Source: Candidatus Zixiibacteriota bacterium
Lineage (GTDB): Bacteria > Zixibacteria > MSB-5A5 > GN15 > JACZUZ01
Direction: 5' to 3'
Length of the DNA stretch: 6,865 nucleotides
NCBI GenBank assembly: GCA_022572905.1
Contig: JACZUZ010000108.1
Location: 1 to 6,865, forward strand
Below, one piece after another: positions 1-5,456 of this stretch. The notes under the pieces were generated by a model. It searched no databases and had not been told where the DNA came from. It saw nothing but the letters and a program-made list of their open reading frames with translations. Made by a program: the position numbers and the translations under genes. Position 1 is the stretch's first letter; each line of letters starts with the position of its first letter.

Positions 1-5
1 CTCAT
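1..5 (-). CDS. Probable 5' end of a leftward gene (start codon only)
   Basis: On the minus strand an ATG lies at positions 5-3, close behind two purine-rich ribosome binding candidates: AAGGA ending two bases before the ATG and GGAG ending nine bases before it. A perfect TATAAT lies about 40 bases further upstream at 45-50. Together these suggest the first codon of a gene that runs off the left edge. Only five bases are visible, so the product cannot be guessed. Confidence 0.4.
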
Positions 6-44
6 CGTCCTTGTCTCCGAAAATATTGTTTAACTTAAATATGA

Positions 45-50
45 ATTATA
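45..50 (-). promoter_or_regulatory. Candidate -10 box (TATAAT) for the gene leaving the left edge
   Basis: The minus strand reads TATAAT, a perfect sigma-70 type -10 box, about 40 bases ahead of the candidate start codon at position 5. The hexamer 17 bases further upstream (68-73, GATGTA on the minus strand) does not resemble TTGACA, so the promoter call rests on the -10 box and its placement alone. The stretch is AT-rich, so a chance match is possible. Confidence 0.35.
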
Positions 51-88
51 TGTGAGAGTTAAATTCTTACATCTCTTGTAATTTTAAA

Positions 89-369
89 ATGAAGAAAGCG
101 CCACAGGATTTTGCGAATCTGAAATACATAGTACAGAACACACCTCAAGGTCTATTGGAAAAAGTTCGCTTTCTGAGAACGGGCGATTCATCTTAGTAAT
201 TCGGCGTGAGCCGGATGAGTATGCGCTACACATATTGAGGCCGCTGTAAGGTATGAAAGAAAACGGTATCTCTCATAAAGCGGATACGCTTGTCATTTGG
301 AAAGTACTCCCTAAGCAGGGCGTATGTCAACTGTTTTCTGCTCTTTTGAGAGTCGTCATAACGCAATAA
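89..369 (+). pseudogene. Possible decayed small gene, interrupted by frameshift and stop
   Basis: A 35-codon frame starts at ATG 89 (MKKAPQDFANLKYIVQ...) and ends at TAG 194-196. Around 165-180 the protein-like character passes to another frame, which reads SENGRFILVIRREPDEY and stops at TAA 247-249. The same frame continues after that stop with MKENGISHKADTLVIWK up to TAA 367-369. One frameshift and one nonsense codon would explain the arrangement. No start with a good ribosome binding site and no known domain was found. The minus strand is also partly open here (84-191), which weakens the case. This is a tentative reading of an otherwise empty stretch. Confidence 0.15.
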
Positions 370-405
370 TTGGATATTTGATCGACAACTCTTGTGACCC
401 CGGTG

Positions 406-762
406 TCAGGTAAGTGATGCCAGGAGTTGTTCTATGTCCGAAATCATGAATGGTTTGCTCAGGAAACCGTCGGCCTTATCTCGCACTCCTTCAGCTTCCA
501 GCTCTTCAATGTTGTAGCCTGAGATCAATGCTATGGGGAGTTCGGGATGGTTGGCTTTGATACGATCAATCAGCTCCAGACCACTGATTTTGGGCATACG
601 CAGGTCCGTAATTACCAGCGCAAATTCTTCTTTTTCAACAGCTTCCAACGCCTCTTCGCCATCGGATGCTACAACGGAGCGGAAATCAAAAACTTCGAGC
701 ATCTCCACCAGCAGGGCGGACATGTTTGGATTGTCGTCTACAATGAGAATCGGTTTGGACAT
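406..762 (-). CDS. Stand-alone response-regulator receiver domain protein
   Basis: The 118-residue product is a single CheY-like receiver domain with no output domain. Visible hallmarks are the acidic pair D9-D10 at the end of strand 1 (ILIVDDN), the likely phospho-acceptor D53 in VITDLRMPKISG, the switch residue S81 in ALISGY, and the conserved lysine K103 in FLSKPF. Such proteins take a phosphoryl group from a histidine kinase and signal through protein contacts (CheY or Spo0F style); the partner is not in the window. I chose ATG at 762 because the domain begins right there. The frame stays open to a TTG at 840, which would add 26 residues that do not look like part of the fold. No clear Shine-Dalgarno precedes either start. 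The gene lies 148 bp downstream of hflX on the same strand, so cotranscription is possible but not shown. Confidence 0.9.
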   Translation of the reverse strand: MSKPILIVDDNPNMSALLVEMLEVFDFRSVVASDGEEALEAVEKEEFALVITDLRMPKISGLELIDRIKANHPELPIALISGYNIEELEAEGVRDKADGFLSKPFMISDIEQLLASLT

Positions 763-910
763 AATTACGCCATGAGCTGTTTGACCGTCAGTTGAAGATG
801 CTTTGCGCAGAAATTGCCAATCCGCGTGGTTAATTCCCAAAGCTACTTATTGAGAGACAGTCGGTAAGCTCTCTTAGTAATTATTTCGGCCAGTCGGGTT
901 CATTTCTTGA

Positions 911-2047
911 TCACTTGCCCTGGGAGAGGGGGATTTTTTGAGATTTTTCGCGGGATTTTTCGAGCAAAACCGCTTTTAGCTCATCCACGCCCTGGCCGGA
1001 CTTGGCCGAAAGCAGGACAGTTTTACTCGAATCGGACTTTTCCGGGTTGGGCAGGAAGTCAGGATTTAGATCAATTTTGTTGAACGCTCGGATAACCGGA
1101 GCGTTAGCTCCAATTTCTGATAGAATCTTTTCGGTTTGAAACACCTTATCTGGGTAGTTTTCATCCGAGCAATCAATGACATGGATCAGCAGGTCAGCTT
1201 GTGAAACTTCCTCCAGAGTCGATTTGAATGACTCCACCAATTCGTGGGGTAGCTTACGGATGAATCCCACTGTGTCCGTGAATATTACGCGACAGGGAAA
1301 TGGCGAGGCCATCATTCTACTGGTAGGATCCAGGGTCATAAATAATCGCTTATCAACTTGAACGCTGGATTTGGTAATGCGGTTGAACAGCGTTGACTTA
1401 CCAGCGTTGGTGTAACCCACAAAAGCAACTTTTAATGCGTTTTCTCTGCCTTTTCGTCTGAGAGTCCTCTGTTCGCCGATTTTTTTCAGACGCTCCTTCA
1501 GTTTTGAAATTTTATCTCGAACGCGCCTCCGATCTACCTCCAGCTGAGTCTCGCCGGGTCCGCGCGCGCCTATGGCTCCGCCGTACTGTCTGGAAAGATG
1601 TCCCCAGGCTCTGGTCAGACGGGGAAGCAAATATTCCAGTTGAGCGAGTTCAACCTGGGCCATCGCTTCGGCGGTGCGCGCCCGACGAGCGAAGATATCC
1701 AGTATCAAGCGGGAGCGATCCACAACATTTACGTTGAGTTTTTCTTCAAGATTTCGTTGTTGGGCGGGAGTAAGGGGATCATCAAGCACAACCAGATCAA
1801 TTTCGTCCGCCTCCACTCTTTCAACCAGAGTTGAGAGAAGACCTTTGCCCATATATGTGGCCGGATCGAATTTTTTTCTGACCTGGAGCAAGGTATCGAC
1901 CACTTCCGCGTCCGCGGATCGAGTAAGTTCCGCGAGTTCATCCAAAAGCTCCCGCGCCTGCGCTTTTTTGGTACTGGTCAGACATACTCCCACCAGAAAC
2001 GCTCGCGGGGACTTTTGGTTGGTTTCGTATGATTTTTTTCTGGCCAT
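911..2047 (-). CDS. hflX: Ribosome-associated GTPase HflX
   Basis: The 378-residue product is an HflX-family GTPase of the Obg/HflX superfamily. In studied bacteria HflX binds the 50S subunit and splits stalled or stressed 70S ribosomes. The N-terminal HflX domain (about 15-195) carries the family signature GPGETQLE (163-170), followed by the basic helical stretch VDRRRVRDKISKLKERL. The G domain follows: G1 GYTNAGKST (211-219), G2 T238 in MTLDPT, G3 DTVG (258-261), G4 NKID (323-326) and G5 SAK (347-349). The C-terminal tail after the G domain is short and lysine-rich, so the protein is smaller than E. coli HflX (426 residues) but within the family range. The ATG at 2047 gives a natural N-terminus (MARKKSYETN); only weak SD likeness precedes it. 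The hfq and miaA neighbours typical of proteobacteria are absent. It is divergent from the AI-2E-family gene across 229 bp. Confidence 0.96.
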   Translation of the reverse strand: MARKKSYETNQKSPRAFLVGVCLTSTKKAQARELLDELAELTRSADAEVVDTLLQVRKKFDPATYMGKGLLSTLVERVEADEIDLVVLDDPLTPAQQRNLEEKLNVNVVDRSRLILDIFARRARTAEAMAQVELAQLEYLLPRLTRAWGHLSRQYGGAIGARGPGETQLEVDRRRVRDKISKLKERLKKIGEQRTLRRKGRENALKVAFVGYTNAGKSTLFNRITKSSVQVDKRLFMTLDPTSRMMASPFPCRVIFTDTVGFIRKLPHELVESFKSTLEEVSQADLLIHVIDCSDENYPDKVFQTEKILSEIGANAPVIRAFNKIDLNPDFLPNPEKSDSSKTVLLSAKSGQGVDELKAVLLEKSREKSQKIPLSQGK

Positions 2048-2084
2048 GAGTCTTGGAAGCGCTAAAGCAATCTATTCGCAATAT

Positions 2085-2115
2085 AGTCTCCCAGACTCTT
2101 TCCAGAAAGGAGTCT
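2085..2115 (-). promoter_or_regulatory. Competing hairpins or operator upstream of hflX
   Basis: On the minus strand AGACTC (2115-2110) pairs with GAGTCT (2098-2093), giving a 9-bp stem with one bulged C and a CTGG loop. The same GAGTCT can instead fold back on the next AGACT (2089-2085) around a GGG loop. A third AGACTC lies directly against the hflX ATG (2053-2048) and is also complementary to it. If the transcript starts upstream of 2115, these are mutually exclusive RNA structures. However, a TATATT (-10-like) at 2085-2080 without a good -35 could place the start downstream, and then the repeats would be DNA operator sequence. The repeats are certain; the role is inference. Confidence 0.4.
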
Positions 2116-2129
2116 TTTCGATTTAATAA

Positions 2130-2151
2130 CTTCAGAGCTGACCTGAAGCTC
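2130..2151. repeat. Two interlocked inverted repeats in the divergent control region
   Basis: CTTCAG (2130-2135) and CTGAAG (2143-2148) form a perfect 6-bp inverted repeat with a 7-base spacer. GAGCT (2135-2139) and AGCTC (2147-2151) form a second inverted repeat of 5 bp, also with a 7-base spacer, that overlaps the first, so only one of the two can fold at a time in single-stranded nucleic acid. The site lies between the divergent hflX and AI-2E-family genes, where an operator for a dimeric regulator would be expected. A TATTAA (-10-like, 2129-2124 on the minus strand) sits directly next to it on the hflX side. Confidence 0.35.
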
Positions 2152-2163
2152 GGACAAAACAAA

Positions 2164-2192
2164 TTGACAGCCCCACTACAACTGAATAGTTT
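2164..2192 (+). promoter_or_regulatory. Candidate promoter for the AI-2E-family gene
   Basis: A perfect -35 box TTGACA lies at 2164-2169. At 17-base spacing the -10 position (2187-2192) reads TAGTTT, only three matches to TATAAT. A rival is the extended -10 TGATATACA at 2226-2234, which has no good -35. Both lie upstream of the ATG at 2277 in the divergent gap and either could drive the gene. Confidence 0.3.
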
Positions 2193-2276
2193 CATTTGCG
2201 TACAGGAAGAGCTTACTCTCAACTCTGATATACAAGCGCCCGAAGAGCTAATCTTACTATTAATCTAAAAGAGAAA

Positions 2277-3437
2277 ATGAAACGAGAGCAATACAGCGCC
2301 GCGATTTTTCTTGGTCTGGCGGCGGTTATTCTCTATCTGTTTTACAATCTGGTCTCGCCATTTTTTGCGCCGGTCGCCTATGCCGCTATTCTGGTCGTGG
2401 TGAGCTATCCTGTTTATGTTAGAGTTCTGGCCAGGATAAAGTCACCCGTGGCGGCGTCGGTCATAATGTGCGCTGTTGTCACGATCGCCATTGTCGCTCC
2501 ATTGATATATTTGCTGGCGGCGTTGACTGGAGAGGCGGAGTCGGCTTTGGATTACCTCACTGAGATGTATCGTTCCGGAGAGATTAGTCAGCTTCTGGCT
2601 AAATTTAGTTTTCCGGGCATAGAAGCGCTTAAAGAAAAAATCGCCCAATACGCTGATCCCAAATCGCTGGAGCTTGAATCTATCGTGGTAAATGTCCTGT
2701 CGACTGTTTCCAAGACTATTGGCTCGCAGTTGACTACGCTTATAGCCAACACCGGAAAGAGCCTCTTTTACTTTGGGCTGATGCTTTTCTCCATGTTTTT
2801 TTTCTTTCGCGATGGGGCGGGAATAATCTCTCAATTAGGTCGGCTGATCCCTCTACCTGCGAATCAAATTGACGTCCGCATTGCTGAAGTGCGCAATGTT
2901 ATCGAAGCGACCATTTTTGGTGGGATTGTTGTCGCCTTGCTGCAGGGAGTTGCCGGGGGTGTTTTGTTCGCTGGGGTAGGACTTAACTCCCCGGTTTTCT
3001 GGGGCGCCATGATGGCTTTTCTTTCGTTTTTGCCAATTGTGGGGGCGTTCATAATTTTTGTTCCCGCCGGTGTGATTCTGATAATTGGCGGTTCGCTTGT
3101 CAAAGGAATTATCGTACTCGCCGTGGGAGCAATAGTAATTTCCCAGATAGATAATTTTGTTCGACCCTGGCTGATCGCAGGGAGAACCTCGATCCATACG
3201 CTGTTACTTTTCTTCTCCATTCTGGGCGGTATTGCCATGTTTGGGCTCCTGGGAATTGTCCTTGGTCCGGTGATCGCGGCCATAACAGTAGCTATGGCGC
3301 GGATGGTCAGCGCTAATTTACACCCTGAGCTTGCGACCTCCGGTTCGACCGATTCGATCAGCGCAACCGAAGCTCCCGGCAACGCTGATAATACTGACAG
3401 CGCATCCGAAGATGAGAATGAGTCTAATGGTCAGTAG
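2277..3437 (+). CDS. AI-2E family transporter (PF01594, TqsA/PerM-like membrane protein)
   Basis: The 386-residue product is a polytopic inner-membrane protein of the AI-2E exporter family (formerly UPF0118). Three hydrophobic segments lie in the first 85 residues (about 8-28, 31-52, 58-84). A soluble region follows (about 86-155), then a segment at about 160-178 ending in FFFRDG. A dense block of helices covers about 210-343. Family hallmarks are FLPIVGA (251-257), DNFVRPWLIAGR (292-303) and FGLLGIVLGP (322-331). The last 35 or so residues are polar and acidic (for example SEDENESNGQ at the end) and probably lie in the cytoplasm. Only a few members have known cargo (TqsA with autoinducer-2; others linked to Na+/H+ exchange), so the substrate is not predictable. 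The ATG at 2277 follows a weak purine stretch (AAAAGAGAAA). It converges on folE2 with 24 bp between stop codons and no visible terminator; a role in deazapurine transport is not supported. Confidence 0.92.
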   Translation: MKREQYSAAIFLGLAAVILYLFYNLVSPFFAPVAYAAILVVVSYPVYVRVLARIKSPVAASVIMCAVVTIAIVAPLIYLLAALTGEAESALDYLTEMYRSGEISQLLAKFSFPGIEALKEKIAQYADPKSLELESIVVNVLSTVSKTIGSQLTTLIANTGKSLFYFGLMLFSMFFFFRDGAGIISQLGRLIPLPANQIDVRIAEVRNVIEATIFGGIVVALLQGVAGGVLFAGVGLNSPVFWGAMMAFLSFLPIVGAFIIFVPAGVILIIGGSLVKGIIVLAVGAIVISQIDNFVRPWLIAGRTSIHTLLLFFSILGGIAMFGLLGIVLGPVIAAITVAMARMVSANLHPELATSGSTDSISATEAPGNADNTDSASEDENESNGQ

Positions 3438-3461
3438 TTCTACAAAAACGATAGCTTGAGC

Positions 3462-4271
3462 TTAGGCCAAATCTGTCCAGTTTTTAGAAACTACCGCGAT
3501 CGCATTGTGGTTGTGAATTGATTCGAAACTCTGAGCCTTGATTTTGTAAGCGGTTATGCGGCTTTCATGGTCGAACTTTATGGCCACATCCCTGACAACG
3601 TCTTCCACAAAACGGGGATTGTCGTAAGCCATCTCGGTTACTTTTTTTTCGTCCTCGCGTTTCAGGAGAGGATACACCGGCGAGCTGCCACATGACTCAA
3701 TAATTTCAATTACCTCTTCAAGCCAGACAAAGTCCGAGAATCTTATCAATGCTGTTATGTTTGCGCGCTGATTGTGTGCGCCGCGTTCGGATATTTCTTT
3801 GGAGCATGGGCAGAGAGTTGTAACGGGAGCGGTTGCTATCAAAATAAAATCCAAATCTTTCCCAAGAGCCGCTTTGAAACCGCAATTGTATTCCATCAGC
3901 GCTCCCGCTCCTGTTACCGGGGCTTTACGTTCAATGAAATATGGAAAACTCAGTTCAATCTGGGATTTTTCACTTTGAAGCCGATTTCTTATGTCCTCAA
4001 GTATTTCTGAAATTTCCCCGACACCTATTTTTTGGTGATGCCTGAGAAGCGCTTCTACAAATCTGCTCAGATGAGCTCCCCGATAATCGTGTGGAAGATT
4101 GACAGAGAGACTTATCTTAGCAATTGTTTTCTGTTGGTTACTGGCGCGATCAAGAACTGTGATCGGATACGACAAATCGCTTATACCCACTTTCTCCAAT
4201 GGTATATTGCGATTATCGCTTTGCGCCTGCACATCCGCCAGCGCCTGGGATTTTGTTTCGGCCGAGCTCAT
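3462..4271 (-). CDS. folE2: GTP cyclohydrolase FolE2 (type IB)
   Basis: The 269-residue protein belongs to the FolE2/MptA (COG1469) family. It converts GTP to 7,8-dihydroneopterin triphosphate, the entry step for both folate and the deazapurine pathway. The catalytic and metal-binding set matches Neisseria gonorrhoeae FolE2 with a constant shift of seven: C154 (C147) in TTLCPCSKEIS, H166 (H159) in GAHNQR, E223 (E216) in NPRFVED and H253 (H246) in SIHNHNAI. The N-terminal part shows DVQAQSDNRNIPLEKVGI and the RGAHLSRF motif (64-71), both typical. The start is fixed by the ATGA overlap with the queF stop and by GGAGG 12 bases upstream inside queF. As last gene of the operon it feeds QueD, the first gene. 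FolE2 enzymes differ from FolE in not strictly needing zinc and are often induced under zinc limitation; no Zur-like site was recognised here. Confidence 0.96.
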   Translation of the reverse strand: MSSAETKSQALADVQAQSDNRNIPLEKVGISDLSYPITVLDRASNQQKTIAKISLSVNLPHDYRGAHLSRFVEALLRHHQKIGVGEISEILEDIRNRLQSEKSQIELSFPYFIERKAPVTGAGALMEYNCGFKAALGKDLDFILIATAPVTTLCPCSKEISERGAHNQRANITALIRFSDFVWLEEVIEIIESCGSSPVYPLLKREDEKKVTEMAYDNPRFVEDVVRDVAIKFDHESRITAYKIKAQSFESIHNHNAIAVVSKNWTDLA

Positions 4272-4696
4272 TTCTTTTTCTTGCCTCCGGCGACATATTC
4301 GGCGCTGACAATAATTGATATTCCCCCGCGCGGGTTGAATTCACCAACAATAGACATCCGCCGTGGTTTGCAAGCGGCAACGCAATCATCAAGAATATTG
4401 TTTATAACTTCTTCATGGAAAGCGCCGTGGTTGCGATAGCTGAACAAATACAGTTTCAACGATTTACTTTCTATGCAAAGCTTATCGGGGATGTACGAAA
4501 TGGTGATAATTCCGAAATCCGGCTGGGATGTAATTGGACAGATAGCGGTAAATTCGGGGCAATCAAAAACAATTTCATAGTCGCGTCCGGGATGCGTGTT
4601 CTCGAAAGTTTCCAGCGCCACGCTTTGAGGTGACTTCGGAATTTTTGTAGCGCCTGAACCAAGAAGTGAGAGTTTTTTTGATGTCTTTTTTTTCAT
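4268..4696 (-). CDS. queF: NADPH-dependent preQ0 reductase QueF (short, type I)
   Basis: The 142-residue enzyme reduces the nitrile of 7-cyano-7-deazaguanine (preQ0) to the amine preQ1 with two NADPH. It has the length of the unimodular type found in B. subtilis, not the bimodular E. coli type. Visible residues are the nucleophile C53 in FTAICPITSQPDFG, the general acid D60, the QueF motif ESKSLKLY (76-83) and H94-E95 in FHEE. All sit two positions below their B. subtilis equivalents (C55, D62, H96, E97). On that register Cys99, the partner of a protective disulfide in B. subtilis, is V97. Both ends are lysine-rich (MKKKTSKK and a final KKKK). The ATG at 4696 lies 18 bp after queC with only a weak SD-like AGTAGAAA. 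Its 3' end overlaps folE2 by four bases. Product use by Tgt is inferred; tgt is not in the window. Confidence 0.96.
   Translation of the reverse strand: MKKKTSKKLSLLGSGATKIPKSPQSVALETFENTHPGRDYEIVFDCPEFTAICPITSQPDFGIITISYIPDKLCIESKSLKLYLFSYRNHGAFHEEVINNILDDCVAACKPRRMSIVGEFNPRGGISIIVSAEYVAGGKKKK
4284..4288 (-). promoter_or_regulatory. folE2 Shine-Dalgarno inside the end of queF
   Basis: The minus strand reads GGAGG, the strongest SD match among the complete genes of the window. It is encoded by the Gly-Gly codons of queF just before its final lysines and stands 12 bases upstream of the folE2 ATG, longer than the usual 5-9. The spacer is almost pure purine. With the ATGA overlap this suggests translational coupling or reinitiation. 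Confidence 0.6.
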
Positions 4697-4714
4697 TTTC
4701 TACTAATTATTATT

Positions 4715-5422
4715 TTATTGCGACCCGACAGTCGCCTTAATTTTAACGTAACGTGTGGGATCGGCCACTCCGGCTTCCTTGAATCCCTCCCGGCGCAGAT
4801 GACAGCTATCGCATTCACCGCAAGCGGCGCCGCCGGAATCTGGATCATAACAACTGATCGTTTTCGAATAATCTACTTTCAGATTCATGCCAGCGCGTAT
4901 TACTTCCGCTTTGGTCATATTAATCAGCGGAGCTTCAATTATTACTGGCTTTCCGTCCACGGCCCGCTTGGTTGCTAGGTTGGCCATTTCTTGAAACTTC
5001 TCAATGTATTCAGGGCGACAATCGGGATAACCGGAATAGTCCAGAGCGTTCACACCAATGTAAATAAAATCGGCACTCTCAACTTCGGCCAGAGCCAGCG
5101 CATAAGAAAGGAATATTGTGTTACGCGCGGGCACATAGGTGACCGGGATCTGATCAGCCCTGAACTTTCCTTTGGGTATCGCTATATTCGTTGTTAAAGC
5201 AGAGTGGCCGAATTGGGCCAGGTCGAGTTTCAATATTCTGTGATTGATATTGTACTTTGACGCGATTTCCCGGGCGGATGAAATTTCACATTTGTGGCGC
5301 TGGCCATAATCAAATGTCAGGGCTACAATGTCGAACCCTTTGGAAATCGCCAGGGCCAGCGCGGTCGCGCTGTCCAGTCCTCCGGAAAGCAGAACTATGG
5401 CCTTTTGTTTAGTGTTATCCAT
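4715..5422 (-). CDS. queC: 7-cyano-7-deazaguanine (preQ0) synthase QueC
   Basis: The 235-residue ATP-dependent enzyme converts 7-carboxy-7-deazaguanine (CDG) and ammonia to preQ0. The N-terminal PP-loop motif is SGGLDS (13-18), typical of adenylating amidotransferase-like enzymes. Further family marks are DYGQRHKCE (38-46), YVPARNTIFL (96-105) and GVNALDYSGYPDCRP (123-137). The zinc site is formed by C191 in SCYDP and by C201, C204 and C207 in ACGECDSCHLR. Length and motifs are those of an intact enzyme. The start at 5422 gives MDNTKQKAIVLLSGG, the usual distance before the PP-loop, although no SD is visible in front of it. It follows queE by 34 bp and precedes queF by 18 bp, so it acts on the QueE product and supplies QueF. 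Confidence 0.97.
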   Translation of the reverse strand: MDNTKQKAIVLLSGGLDSATALALAISKGFDIVALTFDYGQRHKCEISSAREIASKYNINHRILKLDLAQFGHSALTTNIAIPKGKFRADQIPVTYVPARNTIFLSYALALAEVESADFIYIGVNALDYSGYPDCRPEYIEKFQEMANLATKRAVDGKPVIIEAPLINMTKAEVIRAGMNLKVDYSKTISCYDPDSGGAACGECDSCHLRREGFKEAGVADPTRYVKIKATVGSQ

Positions 5423-5456
5423 AAAGTTTAAGAATTAATGTCAGAAACAGTGTGCG

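Larger units (their letters stand above)
6..405. other. Non-coding or decayed stretch, no convincing gene
   Basis: These 400 bases lie between the receiver-domain gene and the left-edge start codon. The plus strand has three short open pieces: ATG at 89 to TAG at 194-196 (35 codons), an open stretch without ATG from 88 to TAA at 247-249, and ATG at 253 to TAA at 367-369 (38 codons). The last two share a frame and are separated only by the TAA and one further codon. None has an evident ribosome binding site and I recognise no family. The protein-like piece around 175-246 (FILVIRREPDEYALHIL) hints at a frameshifted or decayed gene, but stretches this short also arise by chance. No tRNA, riboswitch or strong terminator was recognised. 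Confidence 0.5.

Noticed and set aside
84..191. Minus-strand open frame of 35 codons (MNRPFSESELFPIDLE...)
   Set aside because: It mirrors the plus-strand open stretch, has no SD and no recognised family; best regarded as chance.
200..216. Hairpin with a GTGA (GNRA-type) loop followed by GAGCCGGAT-like bases, resembling group II intron domain V
   Set aside because: The 6-bp stem is real, but the distal half of a domain V (a closing GTCCGGTTC-like arm) is missing and no reverse transcriptase remains nearby.
302..330. Minus-strand promoter beginning with TTGACA at 330-325
   Set aside because: The -10 position reads GTACTT, with little likeness to TATAAT, and no gene starts at a suitable distance.
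406..840. Longer 144-residue form of the receiver protein starting at TTG 840
   Set aside because: The 26 added residues do not resemble any part of a receiver domain, the start is TTG without an SD, and the ATG at 762 gives a standard receiver N-terminus.
852..873. GAGAG/CTCTC inverted repeat as a terminator after hflX
   Set aside because: Five base pairs around a 12-base loop without a following U-tract is too weak to call.
2093..2120. Plus-strand intrinsic terminator (hairpin followed by TTTTCGATTT)
   Set aside because: No rightward gene ends upstream of it, and the following T-tract is broken; the repeats make more sense in relation to hflX.
1674..2126. Plus-strand open frame of 150 codons antisense to hflX
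   Set aside because: It lies opposite a strongly supported gene, is rich in Ser/Arg as expected of a shadow frame, and matches no family.
2864..3382. Minus-strand open frame of 172 codons antisense to the AI-2E-family gene
   Set aside because: The composition (Pro, Thr, Ile, Ala-rich) is that of the complement of membrane-protein codons; the plus-strand gene carries clear family motifs.
2277..3437. AI-2E-family protein as a preQ0/preQ1 transporter of the que cluster
   Set aside because: It is transcribed toward the cluster from the opposite strand, and known deazapurine transporters (QueT, QrtT, YhhQ types) belong to other families.
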